Positions 29,640 through 42,030 of a stretch of DNA of 64,000 nt are shown in pieces. The stretch lies in contig JADCRB010000028.1 in the NCBI GenBank assembly GCA_021464245.1, forward strand, positions 6,699,612 to 6,763,611. The letters run 5' to 3'. The DNA is from Carallia brachiata. Lineage: Eukaryota > Streptophyta > Magnoliopsida > Malpighiales > Rhizophoraceae. Within the stretch, counting starts at the first letter, position 1, and each line of letters starts with the position of its first letter. The translations under genes and the position numbers were made by a program. The notes below the pieces were generated by a model. That model was not told the DNA's origin. It did not search any database and saw nothing but the letters and a program-made list of their open reading frames with translations.

Positions 29640-31335
29640 AATGGTAAGCAGTAAAACGACAGCAAAAATGAGAAAGAAATGGCAGAGAAAGCGAAAGAAA
29701 GGGCAATAAAAATGTGCATTTGGATGGCCAAAAATGGATGAGAGAGAGAACCATTTGTCCAGCACCTGAAGGAAGCTTGCAAAGTTTAGCGGATGATGAC
29801 GATAATGATGAGCAGTGGGAACTGGGAAGTGACGTCCGTGTAAATGAATCTATGATAAAAGATTTTTGTGCGACAGGAAAGACAGAGAGGTTGTACCTAA
29901 TGCCGTCATCATGCTACCTGAAAAAATAAATAAATAAATAAAATAGATTAAAAATTTTATTGTTTAAATTTAAATAAAAAAAAGACTTTATTTTTTAAGA
30001 ATAAGATTAAGTAAACATTTTTAATAAGATATAGAGAGGTATATAATTAATTTAATAATATTTAAAAATTTATTTATTTATTTATTTGTTAAATTTAATA
30101 ATTTAAATTATGTTGTATTCACTGTCTTCTCATAATTATGTGTTTAAAAAAAATATTTTTTTAATCTAAAACTAAAGAAAGACTATTGGCCGGCTTGGGA
30201 CATCAGAAGGTAGAAGAGACAAAAGAAAAGGAAAGAAATAAAAAAAGTATGAGACCAATGACAAACAATTTAAAAAATTAAACAAAATTTATTATATGAT
30301 TATATTTTAAATACTATCATCATTTATTTTTTAAAATTTTAGTTATATAATTATTAATAGTACTTAATTTATTTAACCTCACTTAAAGAATCTTATTAAA
30401 TATTTTTTAAAATAAATTAGCGTCAAAATAATGGACTTGCATTTCAAAATTTTTAGGAAAATTCATAAAGAAAGACTTGCTGCTTGACTTTGTTGTAAAT
30501 GTATTTATGTTAATATATCCAACAAAGATTAGCCTTTCTTTTTAATGGCTGGTTATTCGTTCAGGCCGGAAAAAGATTATAGTAAAATGTTGAGTGATAA
30601 ATTCAATAATTATTATGATCTTTAGAGGTAGAGTTACGTTTGACTTTATTGGTGATCGAAATTAGGTTTGCTTTTTTAGAAATATTTGAATGAATAGTTA
30701 TAAATAAAAATTACTCTAATTTCGATTTATATATATTTGTGATAAAATTTTTTTTATTAAAGAAATAAAAATAATGACAGTCTTTTATGAGGTGTGAAAA
30801 AAAAAAAACAGAGACGATATCTGGTCTCAAATTTTTCCAACAATACGAAGAGATGAACATAAGTTGATTAATGAAATAAAGTCTACCCACCTAAAGCAAA
30901 GAAGAAAATAAGGAGGAGGTGGTTCCGCAGCAATTGTCAGAAGGGAAAAATGCGACACAACTAACAGCTAATCAATGTTCTGTTGGGATTGTGAAAAAAA
31001 ACAAAAAAAGATAGATGAGAAATAGGTAAAAAATATACGATTTGAAAGAAAATAAGATAAAATTTTTTTAAAAAAAGTGATAAAAAATATTTTTTAGATA
31101 GATGAGAAATTGATAAGAGAAAAGATGATGAGAAAAAAAAAAGTAATTTTCTTGATTTTTAGATTCTTTTCTATGGATTCCTATGAATCCAATCAAGCCC
31201 CAACAAACAACCAAAATCATTGGCAATCAAAACATGAGAACCAAATTACAAAAAAAATGGAAAACATTGCTATCTAAAACTAGAAAGCAGCAATCCTGAG
31301 ATCAAATAAGGCTTTTTGCCGTTGTAGAAAGCGAT
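29640..31335. repeat. CNL-flank repeat unit 6
   Basis: Forward orientation. The 5' extension GGTAAGCAGTAAAACGACAG matches units 3 and 8. The core is at about 29765-29925 and distal landmarks at 30840-30935. About 30545-30770 carries extra AT-rich DNA that other units lack. Confidence 0.72.
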
Positions 31336-32660
31336 AAATAATTCAAGTCCACATACTTGGATGGACAAAAAATGGGTGAGATGGGACAATTTGTCCAGCA
31401 TCAGCAGGAATCTGAAGGAAGCTTGCACAGTTTAGCTGATGACGATGAGTAATGTGAACTAGGAAGTGAAGTCGATGCACAAGAGAGGGACAGAGGTTGT
31501 TGTATTTAATGCCGTCATCATGCTATTTGCAAAATACACAAATAAATAAATAAATATGGTTTGGAGACTTTATAGCTTTTTTTAAAAAAAAAAAAGGATG
31601 TAAGACTTTATTGTTTTTGGTTAATCTAAAATTTTAAAGAAAGATTTGGAAAAGACTTTATTGCTTAGGACATTAGAAGGTACAAGAAACAAAAAGAAAA
31701 AGAAAGAAAGAAAGCATGAAACCGATGACAAACAATTTAGAAAATGAAACAAATTTTACCGTATAGTTATATTTTAAGTAGTATTATAACGACTATATAG
31801 ATTATCTAATATTATTTAATAATTTATTTTTTAAATTTAAGTATTTAATAACTTATATCACTTAATCTTATTCTAGAAATGTCACCAAATGTTTTTCAAA
31901 ACAAATTAGCATAATTTCAGTAAAAAAAAAAAAACAAATTAGCATAAGAATGACCGAATTGGATTTCAAAATTCTTAAGAAAATTATAAAGAAAGACTTT
32001 GTGCTTGACTTTGCTTTATCCTTAATTAATGTATTTATTTTAATATATCCAACTAATATTAGCACCCTTGTATGGGAAGTAGAAAAGAACGGAGACAAGA
32101 CATTTCGCATCTGATTTTTCTAACAGTAAGAAGAGATGAACATAAGTTGGTTATTGCAATAAAGTCCATCCACCTAACTGAAAGAAGAAAATAAGAAGCA
32201 AGTGGGTCCACGGCAAGTTGGTTATCGAAATAAAGTCTATCCACTTAACTCAAAGAAGCAAATAAGAAGCAAGTGGCTCCACAGCATTCAGGAAGAATGT
32301 GACCGAACTAACAGCTAATTAATGGCGTGTTTGAATTGTTAAAAAAAATAATAATAAATATATAAAAAAAATAAGTAAAAAAATGATGGGAAAAAAATAA
32401 AGAAAATTGTAAGAGAAAATAATATGAAAAAATAAATATTATTTAAATAAATGAAAAATTAATAAAAAATGATAAAAAAAGATAAATAGTTACTTTTTTT
32501 ATTTTTGGATTCTTTGCTGTGCATTCCCATGAATTCAAACAAGCCCAACCTTTCATAAAAATAGAAAGTAAAAAAGAATTCGAGTCCACATACTTTTGTT
32601 CAAAGAAGGCGGCTATGGAAATATTGCAGGCAAATTAATGTATGTGCGGTTTCCTTTTTT
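31336..32660. repeat. CNL-flank repeat unit 7, with internal 75-bp duplication
   Basis: Core at about 31405-31535. The distal block is present twice in tandem: TTGGTTATTGCAATAAAGTC to GTGGGTCCACGGCAAG, and TTGGTTATCGAAATAAAGTC to GTGGCTCCACAGCATTC (32147-32290). Confidence 0.72.
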
Positions 32661-32689
32661 TTTTTTTTTTGTTTTAAATACAAGTAACC

Positions 32690-33000
32690 GTCAAGTAATG
32701 TTGTTAAATTCGAATCAAATTGATCGGTTTAACCGATTGGATTGGTGATCGGTCAAATGTTCGGTCTGAATTATAGTTTAAAATTGACATAGATCGGACG
32801 GATCAAAACCCGGTCAACTAACTGGTTCAATCGGTCGGACTGGTGAATCGTTCTCAGGTTGATCAGATTGCCCACATTCACTAATTAGAAAAAATTTCAC
32901 ACTAATTTGCAGAATTTGGGTTTTGAACCCTTGACCTCCAATAAGAAAGATGAACATCATACCACTAAACCACTTTTAATTTGTTATAATTTTTTTTTAC
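32690..33000. mobile_element. GGTTCAATCGGT-type element remnant with tRNA-like segment
   Basis: Sequence rich in AACCGATTGG, CAAAACCCGGTCAAC and GGTTCAATCGGTCGG, resembling the element delimited at 57440-58259. At 32916-32976, read on the minus strand, a tRNA-like segment has an A-box-like GTGGTTTAGTGGTAT and a B-box-like GGGTTCAAAACCC. It lacks a credible acceptor stem. No ends could be fixed. Confidence 0.4.
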
Positions 33001-33739
33001 TTATTATTTTCTCAAATTTCTCACATAATACATATACCATCTTATGTAATTAATATATTAACACTTACTATTTTTTCTTTTTGTTAAGACAATTATTAAT
33101 TTTTTTAATTTGTTAATTTTATCTTATAATAAATTATTAATCATTTAACTTAAATTTAAAAATGTAAGTATTTTCGTTGTTTAAGTGCAAATTTTTAACA
33201 AATTCTACTCAGCGAAATTAGTTGAATTTTAGAGGTTTTTGAGTTTTTAAACCTTTTTTACCTTTTTTTTTTGTCATGTTGGGATTTGGAGAGAATTGGT
33301 CATCATGGATTTAGATTTTCATGCTCTTGTCAGTTTCAATCCCGAAGTCCCTGACAATCTCCAAAGGTAGCTCGTATTTTCTCTTCTTTTTTTCCCCCCC
33401 TTTTGTTAAGAACATTTATGACTTTTTTTTTTTTTTTCGTGATTACATTGGGGAAATTTGACTGCAGCAAATAACCATAGAAATTTGTGTCATGGTTCAT
33501 CGGTGGTGTTCAAAGGCCATGTTGTTGGGGAGATATTAGAGATTTTGGAGTGAAAAATGCTTCTGTTGCCCGAGACTGATGGACTGAAATGCTGTGGCTT
33601 TTTTGAAGGTTTGTTGAATATCGCAAATTGGCCATGGTGAGATGGTTTTCTGGTTTGATTTTTATTATTTTTGTTTATTTTCTTGAAGGACTATAAAATT
33701 GGCAATAAATTGGATTTTTTTTTTTTTTTTTTTGGTATA
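33001..33739. other. AT-rich spacer before the DnaJ pseudogene
   Basis: Possibly contains an upstream exon: an ATG at 33306 opens MDLDFHALVSFNPEVPDNLQ and runs into a donor-like AAAG|GT at 33370. I cannot match this peptide to the J-domain N-terminus, so it is not part of the model. Confidence 0.3.
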
Positions 33740-35523
33740 AGTGCAACAATGGCATCTTGATAGGTGGATGAGCACACTTTCGCTTTTGGGTCAAGCCAAA
33801 AGGAAGTTCCAGAAAATCCAAGAAACCTACTGTGGTAAATTTTATTTAATAAAGTTATATTGTTAGAAAACTCGTTGTAGTTTTGCTTTTTTGAATCCAA
33901 AGATTATTTTTGATTGCTTTTTTTTTCTTTTTTTTTTTATTGAAAACTCTGTTATCAGACAAGAGCAAGAGAACTTTGTTTGATGCAGGATTATATGATC
34001 CTGAAGATGAGAAAGGTGAGGTGGTAGTTTGGTTTTATTGAATGTTTTTGATTTCTCTACTTTTTCTGAAGTTTTGGATACTCATATATCTGGTATTGTT
34101 TTAGGGATTTTTTTATTTTGTGCAAGAAATGATGTCTCTCATGGCGGAGGAGAGGGAAAAGGTATAACCAACCATCCATTTATTTCTTAACCAATTGTGC
34201 TCTTATTTTGGTGACTTAAAGTTTCATCACACATTGTGATCCACTTGTAGTATCTAAAACAGCATGAGAATTTAACAATTTGCCAACTTCACGAATTCAT
34301 TGCAATATAATGAGAAAAATCAAAAAAGAAAAAAGAAAGTCCTCGTTTTGATAGCCTTTTGGTTCTTCAAAGCACATTTTGGAATGACATTTTCATTCTC
34401 TTGTATGTCAAAAGAGTAATAAAATGTGGAATTTTCATGGGTTAAGGTTCTGTAGTAAGCAAATCAAATACCACTTCATATCTCATAATGCATAGGTGAT
34501 TATCTTATTTACTATATTAAATTTCAAACATAGCAAACTCAAACCTATAATTGAAAGAAGGTTTATTCTCGATCCCAGGATTTCAACCATGTTGAAACAT
34601 GAATTTAGCTTCTATAATTTAAAATATTTGTCATATTGTAAAAAAAAAAAATTGTAGTCAAGTACTATGGACTTTGAAAAGTCCAAGTTTTGTTTTGATC
34701 CAATTCTTTTTTATTTTGAATGAGATATCAAGTCTAAAATTATTTTTCTAATTTTTGGAATCACCAACTAACAACGATCAATTATCCCAAGAACCAAGTT
34801 TCCTTTGTGGAAGTAAGATTTTTAAGAACCCTCATTTTAGGTGGTAGAGTGTTTTGAATTGGCATTAGGCCTTATTTATAATGCTTGTGTTCTGTATGCT
34901 GTGAAGAATTTTTGCTATCAATTTTTGAAAGTTGGTTTTTTGAGTATTCGTCAATTAAACACATAGCCTTAGCCTTGCGTACAACACGAAGCTTTTCATA
35001 ATAGGGTAAGAATTAGTATATTATCTTACACAAAAAGTATTCCTTTATGAAAGCCTATAAAAAAAATGGTTGCTTTGGATATTATTACCTACTTATAATG
35101 TTGCATGCAGGATACTGCTGAAATATCCAACTTATTGAATATTCTTCTGTTCGAGATCCAAGTTTATATTATTTATTGTGCTACTATTTGGTAATTATGA
35201 TAATTTATGTTGGAGAGTGGTTGTTGGAATTTTGATTTGGTGAATATTTAGGCATCTTGTCAACAATTGTTGGTTATATCAATTGGCTTAAGATATTGTT
35301 TAGTTATTGAAAATGCAGCAATTGGTTCATGCAGGATGAACATTACAACGTGGAGGAATTGTAGACTATGCTACTAAAAATGGCACAAGGATTTGAATCT
35401 TCTTCGTGGTACTGGGAACCCTTGTTTCTTGATGATCCTTGACACTCAAAAAGGATGCGATGTGACATGAGTTCAATAATTGGTAGTAGTCGCCAACATT
35501 TCAATCTAGCAGACTGGAGATAA
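33740..35523 (+). pseudogene. DnaJ (HSP40) homologue, multi-exon pseudogene
   Basis: Four exon-like blocks in the right order. Block 1 (33750-33834): WHLDRWM then LGQAKRKFQKIQETY. Block 2 (33955-34015): KSKRTLFDAGLYDPEDEK. Block 3 (34105-34161): GFFYFVQEMMSLMAEEREK. Block 4 (35335-35523): EHYNVEEL, a stop, TMLLKMAQGFESSSW, another stop, HSKRMRCDMSSIIG. These match a plant family of small J-domain proteins with KWHPDRW, YDAGLYDP and MEELQTM blocks. The catalytic HPD that stimulates Hsp70 ATPase is HLD here, block 3 is one base out of phase and block 4 has two stops. Introns are retained, so it arose by DNA duplication or in-place decay rather than retroposition. Confidence 0.7.
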
Positions 35524-36480
35524 ACGACATTATTAGTAAAAAAAATCACTTTGAATATATTTTATTGAAATTTTCTATTTTTTAATTTTATTTTTTTAAT
35601 TTTGTAGTTGTTTTTGTAGTAGTTTAAGTAAATTATCCACGGTGAAAAACAAATAATAGTATCAAGTGCACTTGGAAACTAGGTCGTGGCACAAGGACAG
35701 CAATTAGTTGCAATTCGCATTTTGTTGAGAAAGTTTGCTTAAATTTGATTAATTGATTGGGTTGTCGGTAAAAAATACTTGTTCAAATTCGATTGGGACT
35801 TAGGACATGAGATAAACAAAATTACAAGTAGCAATTATATTACTTGCAATATATTTTTATGAAATTATATATTTTTATCTTTTTTTCTTTCATAGTAGTT
35901 AAAAGAAATTATCCACAATTAAAAAGAAAGGTATCGACTACACTTGGAAACTGGGACGTTGCACAAGGACAACAATTAGTTGCAATTCGTGTTCTGTTAC
36001 GTAAGTTTGCTTAAACTAGATTAATTAATTGGGTAGTAAGGTAAAAAAAACTTGTTCAAATCGGAATGAAAAATTCACACTAGAGATAAACGACATTATT
36101 AGAAAAAAAAGATCACTTGCAATATATTTTATTGAAATTGTCTATTTTTATCTTTTTTTTTTTAATTTGTAGTAGTTTTTATAGTAGTTTAAGTAAATTA
36201 GCGACGGTGAAAAACAAACAATAGTATTTATTGCACTTAGAAAGTAGGCCATTGCACAAGGACAACAATTAGTTGCAATTCGTATTTTGTTGCACAAGTT
36301 TGCTTAAATTTGATTAATTGATTGGGTTGTCGAGTAAAAAATACTTATTCAAATTCGAATGGGAATTAGGACATGAGGTAAACAAGATTACAAGTAGATA
36401 ATCCACAGTCAACATATAATAGTCGTATGACTGCACATGGAAACTAGGTCGTTGCACAAGGGAAGCTAATAGTTGTAGTA
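35517..36480 (+). repeat. ~290-bp tandem repeat, about 3.3 units
   Basis: Units start with GAGATAAACGACATTATTAG-like sequence near 35517, 35811, 36084 and 36374 (spacing about 294, 273 and 290). Each carries GGAAACTAGGTCGTGGCACA-like and CAATTAGTTGCAATTCG motifs. The array begins inside the last codons of the DnaJ pseudogene. Confidence 0.82.
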
Positions 36481-38215
36481 TAATTATTCAGTGGCTGAAG
36501 ATCCCAAAATATAATTTAATGAAAGTAAATTATTTGGAAACTGACTTAAGTTTTACAACTTAAAGTGAACCACGGATACTGAAGATATTTCTAAATGTAT
36601 ATCGTGCACTTGGGAAAATATTTTTACATATTTTCTTTGTATATATATTCAACCATTTGCCACGTTTTTATAGTACTAAAAATTAAATAAGGAGGTTTTT
36701 TTTTTCCTCAGTTCGTTTAAATGGATAAAAAAAGGGAGGTGGAGGAGCGACAAGGATGCAACCAGCTGTATCCGTTTTGCAACCAGATACTTACAATTTG
36801 GAAAAAAAAAAGTTAGATGTAAAAATTACTGTTTTTTTGACAAAAATTAAATGCTTTTTTTTTTTTTTTTTAAATACAAGAAATGAGGTCGGATGCAAAC
36901 CATTCGTAACCACAAAAGTGATCCAACCATAACAAAATTTATCGGACCAAACCGCCCTATTTCTCACCATCGATTGGTTCCTCTTACGCCAACCAAATTT
37001 AGTAGATATGATGCCACTTTATAGACAACAGGATCCACAATGCTTGAGTGTTAATGTAAAGAACAATAAATGCTTGCAATATATACTCATTTCCTTCATT
37101 CACAAATTGGACTTTTTAGTCATACCTTTATTCCCCATATAATAAATGACATCATCTTTAAATTTCTGCTCAATTCTTCTATTTGTTGTCCTCAATAATC
37201 CACCAATCAAAATTATAGTAATTGTATAATGACTTAACATGATCCAACTAGCAAAATAAGCATTCGGTGTCTCAACGTCATCAGACTCCATGAAAGTTCT
37301 ATCTTCATTTCAGCTTGTCAACTGCATGGGGGCTGATGGAACCTGTAATCCGTTTACTAGTAGCAAATGTCAGGAGCATTACTGTAAGGTAAACCACAAA
37401 ATCCACACGTGAGGGGAGTGGGGTTGAAGTATTTCTCAAACAATGGCAAATATCACATACCACATTAGAATTTTGAACATAGCTTCCGCTGTCATGATTT
37501 TGTGTGTTTAGTGGGTAGAGATTTGGAGGAGCTAGTCCAAAGAATGGAGGAAATGGTCCTGCAAGTAAATGTGATTGGCAAGACGTGTTGTGTGACCATT
37601 ATGATCAACAAAGAGAATAGTTAATTTAAGCTTAACCTCCAACTCAGTAAACAATGTATATTTTCACCTGTTGCACTATCTACAAAGTAAACAAATGATG
37701 ATTCCCAACATGGATGATAGACTGTAAGTTATGAAGGTATAAAATCCATAATTTTTTCCACCCAAAAAGAAGGTGATGTATGTCAAACCTGCCTTCAAAC
37801 ACATTGCCCATCCCACAGCTCAACAAAATATGTAGCTCAATCCAAGAAAATTTACAAATGCTACATTTGTTTCATCATGTTACTGCAACTATCTTTCATA
37901 TATTTGTCGTCCCAACGCATCTTCAATTGAGGCTTTTGTGGAAAGCCATCATTTATAAATTTATAATGACCACAAGTCCTCTAATGAGCACTCTGCTGAA
38001 ACTAACCAACAAAAGATTTATAATTCTACTGCAATTTTCATCCATATTCCGCACCAACCCATCCAAATTCTCCCTTCCGAAGCCATTATATGGCACATGC
38101 ATGCTACATCATATTATATGTTCGCTTCCCTACACTTCGTAAGTTCGTTCTTTGACAGTTTATAAACAGAGTCAAAAGTCCATTATTTCTAATTTACATC
38201 AATTGCAAACAGAAG
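36481..38215. other. No supported gene
   Basis: Open frames (for example 37100-37291 minus, 37780-38142 plus) show no domain, no exon partners and no repeats that I recognise. Confidence 0.4.
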
Positions 38216-38960
38216 CCCAGCTCAGCATCAAATATATGCTATTGATTTCAATTTAAGTATTACTACATTGTTGTACTGCATTTAGCAAATTCTTATCGTG
38301 TTAAGACAACGAAACACAGTTTTCTCTGCATCACTTCAGTTGTTGCTCAGTCTCCATCTCCTCGACACATCTCTCATCGACGTCACCTTACCTCATCCTT
38401 GCATCAAATTTCTCGAACTATCACTATTTAGCAACTCTCAACCAACGTCGCGACTGAACAAATACCGTCAGTACATACTTTGCTTTCCAACAAATATAGT
38501 CCCGTAGACACCAAATTATCTTGCTACGTCAATCTCTCAATTTGTCCTACCCCCGCCTTCACATTTTTTCCTTTCAAGAAATTCGTCTAACCCCAGGTAT
38601 TTCAGCATCAGACATAAGCTACTGATTTCAATTTAAGCACAACTACGATGTACTAATTTTAGCAAATTCTTACTGTGTTAACACAACGAAACACTATTTT
38701 CTCTCCGTCACTTCAATTGTTGCTCAATCTCATTCTACTTCCTCTACACATCTCTCATTGATGCTGCCTCCCAACCTCTTTCCTTCCATTCCCTCATCTT
38801 TGCATCAAAATTTTCAAACTATCACCATTTTACTAGCTCTTACCTGATGCCGCGATTGAACCAATTGCGTCAATGCATAACACGGTCCCGTCGACGCCGG
38901 TTTGTCTTGCTGCGCTGATCTCCAAATTTGCCCGTCCTCTGCTTTCACATGTTTTCTTTT
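38216..38960 (+). repeat. ~380-bp diverged tandem duplication
   Basis: Copy 1 (about 38220-38600) and copy 2 (about 38605-38960) share TGATTTCAATTTAAG, AGCAAATTCTTA, AACACAACGAAACAC-like sequence, ACACATCTCTCAT and AACTATCACCATTTT-like blocks in the same order. Non-coding as far as I can see. Confidence 0.7.
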
Positions 38961-39189
38961 TAGAAATTCGTATAACTCTGAAGATTTAGGATTATCGAAG
39001 TTTCAGGGGATTAATTTTTTGGAAATGAGAATAAGGGCTTTTAAGAGTTCCAGTACTCTTTCCCCAATTTTGTCCCGCTCTATTGCACACCTTTTTCCCC
39101 CTCTTCCTTTTGTTTTCCCCCCCTTTTTTTTTTGGAGCTACAGCACCCTATCATTTCCCGCTTTTTATTTACTAAGGGCGCCATTACAC

Positions 39190-39395
39190 TTCCAGAATCG
39201 GGCATCCTGCCCGAATTTTTTTTGTGCAACCAGACAAACATTTTGTGCAACCAGACCAACATTTTGTGCAACAAAAAATATAGAAAAATACAAGTGTTTC
39301 TTGTTGCACAAAATAACAGTCTTGTTGCACAAAACGTTCGTCTTGTTGCACAAAAAAAATTCGGGCAAGATACCCGATTCGGGTGCCTTACTTTT
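39190..39395. repeat. Foldback element with GTGCAAC-type repeats in each arm
   Basis: The left arm (about 39197-39272) carries ATTCGGGCATCCTGCCCGAA, then three TTTTGTGCAAC copies. The right arm (about 39300-39390) is the inverse, GTTGCACAAAA three times and then ATTCGGGCAAGATACCCGA. The spacer is about 30 bp. A transcript would form a long hairpin. It resembles a MITE, but no target duplication is evident. Confidence 0.72.
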
Positions 39396-40729
39396 TTCCT
39401 TTAATATTTCATTAATCAATTAAAGATTCCCTGCCACGTAATTACGGCACTTTTTCCGGCTACCAGATCCGGGCAAAGAACTTTTCCCTAATAGATTTAA
39501 GTTTAAAACGTAAATTCATGATATATTGGAAAAAAAACATCATGATAGGTTTAAAAAAATTTGATAAGTTCATTGTTTTTTTTAAGGATTAACCCATTAT
39601 ATTTAGTGTATTTCCAGAGTCTTTGTTTAATTGGAAAAAACAATATTTATTTCTATGTTATTTTAATGTCAAAAATCAACTAATAAAAAGTCAATAAATA
39701 CAAGAGACTTTTAAAATATTCAATATAATTACTTCCAAAACAATTATTAAAAAATAATTATCATAAAACAACTACGCAGGTACTACAACTAGTTCATGTC
39801 TCTTTATGTGACAAATACATCTCTTTTTTCATTATTAAAAAATATTAATGTACTGAATTTTAATGTCTTAATTGAAATTAAAATTGATATTTTTAAAATA
39901 AGGTTGATAATTTTTAAAATAAAAATTAAAAATTATTTTTTTTATTACAAAATTATCAATTTTATTTTAAAATTATCAATTTTAATAAAACACTAATTAA
40001 TAAATTAAAATTCAACATATGTATTAATATTTTTTCATTATTATTGAGTATTTTTGACCAATGCGATTTTTCCTGTTTTGTTTTCTAGGCGCACATTTCT
40101 GTTCTCAATGGTTAGAGCTTGTTTACCCCGGGACATTGCACGGCCAATCCAAGGGGGCATTAGACTTTCTTTGAACCTGACCTGCTTTTTATCACCTTCT
40201 TTTTTTTTTCCCCTTTCTGGGTTTCTTTAAATTTATGGTTCGTGTTCTCTGCTTGGCCAATTGGTATTGAATTTCAATTGGCTTATAATTAGTTGATCAT
40301 ATTTTTTCTCACATAGATATATAGATATATACATTTTTGTTAGTGATGGCACCAGTGCAAAGAAAGCTTCTCCTGTGAAGTCTCATGAGAAATCCCACTG
40401 GTATTTGTCTAATGCGGAGGTCCAAGTAAGCTCTGGGAGAATGCCAAGATGGCAAAAATCTGAGGTAATTCTTGCCAAATTTCTGATGCGCATTATGTTT
40501 GTTCTATATGTTGACTGTGACTTATTGAAAACTTTCCAACCCATGAAATTGAAATAAAGCACAAGGAACTATTGCCAGTGTTCGAATGCTTTTGTTGCGT
40601 CAAAACCGGATGACGGACAGGTGATGACTATATTAGCAATTACTTATTTTTAATCCCTACATCCAATATACATTATTCTTTTTCGGAAATTATAGGTGGG
40701 CACGAAAAATAGAAGACGGGAGACCGACG
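39396..40729. other. No supported gene
   Basis: AT-rich. A short open stretch at 40375-40557 (KSHWYLSNAEVQ) begins near AAGAAAGCTTCTCCTGTG, but I recognise no family. Confidence 0.35.
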
Positions 40730-40880
40730 TTTTACAACGGACGACTTTATTATTGCAACAAAACGGCTTAAACTTTGCAATAAAATATCAAAGTATTTTT
40801 TATCTTTTTTCATTGCAAAAGTTTAACACGTTTGTTGCAAAAATAAAGCTACTCATTGCAATGCATTGCTCTGTCGTCTC
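40730..40880. repeat. Second foldback element, TTGCAAC arms
   Basis: Left TTTATTATTGCAACAAAACG and TTAAACTTTGCAATAAAA pair with right TTTTCATTGCAAAAGTTTAA and CGTTTGTTGCAAAAATAAAG, around a short AT spacer. It is smaller than the element at 39190-39395 and shares the TTGCAA theme. Confidence 0.6.
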
Positions 40881-41099
40881 TCATTTTTTCCATTCACCTG
40901 CGGGGCTCATTCTTTCTGGCCTTAAGTTTCAAAATTTGTCAGCTAAGGTAAATGAACGTGAAGCAGAATTTCTGCTATCTATGTTGTTACTTTGTCCAGT
41001 AAGATCAACAGGAGACTGTTATTTGCCACTCAAAGCCAGCATCACTCAGCTCGACAGAAAGTGTAGAATGTGGTGATCAGATATTATGCCCTTCCATGC

Positions 41100-41817
41100 A
41101 TGGTTTGCAATTAACATCCCAATAAATTTCAGAAATCTAATAGGCTATAAATTTTCCCTTCCCCCTTCCGAACAGATCACCGAACAATATATCACATAAA
41201 TGTCTCAAACGAATTTTAGAGTTGCTGTGCATCCATGGCATGACACTTTTCTCCATTGTCAACAGAGCCTGCCATAACGTACAAAATCCAACACAACAGA
41301 AATCACATGAAGCAACAAAATTTGCTGAAAGACTCACAATTGGAATTTGAATATATGAGAACCAGCCCTAGCCCAGTTTGCTGCTGCATATCTACACTCC
41401 AGTTCTGTAAATATCAGTCTTTCAAGAATTTAACAATATTTGCTAAATTGTTCTTGTAATTTTAGGCGCATCTTCCAATCTACTGCAAATTGTTGACACC
41501 TCAAATCATGGGAAGGTTTCATCTTGCTAACTTGTTACTCACAAATTTCAAATCAAAAGGACAATCAAACATTCCATTAAATTCACTCACACAACGTCAT
41601 AAAACCCTTCAATTGATTCTCATCTGGTCATACGATTGCCAAAGAGGCAAAGATAGATCAAGTAATTGAAAAACTTGGATTAATTAATCCAAAAGCCGTT
41701 TTACTGAAAAGGATGGCATAATTCCTCAAGTTCAAGTGTAAAAAGCATATGATACAACTGTAGATTAGATTCCCTAAAACCACTAGCATCTTCCAAAAAA
41801 AAGAGAGCTTAACAATC
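41100..41817. repeat. Duplicated H2A.X 3' flank, copy 1
   Basis: Diverged duplicate of 60850-61580: GCAATTAACATCCCAAT, AGCAACAAAATTTGCTGAAA and CTTTCAAGAATTTAACA occur in both in the same order. It lies directly 3' of the H2A.X fragment on the minus strand, so both belong to one duplicated segment. Confidence 0.75.
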
Positions 41818-42030
41818 CTACGAAGCAGAATCGATATCTCCTTTACCCTTGCCCATCTTCCTAGGAAGGAGAGTTTGGTGAATGTTGGGCAATACAACTC
41901 CATTGGCAATGGTGACAGAACCAAGAAGCTTGCTTAACTCCTCATCATCACTCACAGCAAGCTGGATGTGCCTCGGCACAGTACGATTCTTCTTGTTGTC
42001 TCTTGCTGCATTTCCAGCAAGCCCCCAAAC
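41818..42030 (-). pseudogene. Histone H2A.X last exon, truncated before the SQ motif
   Basis: After a TAG acceptor (42031-42033) the exon reads [20 protein letters not shown] and [20 protein letters not shown], then [18 protein letters not shown] and SAS before TAG at 41818-41820. The C-terminal half of the histone fold is clean. Plant H2A.X ends SQEF, whose Ser is phosphorylated at DNA breaks; here the Gln codon position is TAG, so the motif is lost. VLEL has become VWGL. I find no matching first exon upstream. A partial, probably dead copy of an H2A.X gene. Confidence 0.8.

Noticed and set aside
32916..32976. Functional tRNA gene on the minus strand
   Set aside because: A-box and B-box-like motifs exist, but there is no convincing acceptor or anticodon stem; it fits a tRNA-derived repeat better.
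38902..39423. 173-codon plus-strand open frame
   Set aside because: It runs through a foldback element and a diverged duplication, with no domain; the opposite strand is open too, as expected for a palindrome.
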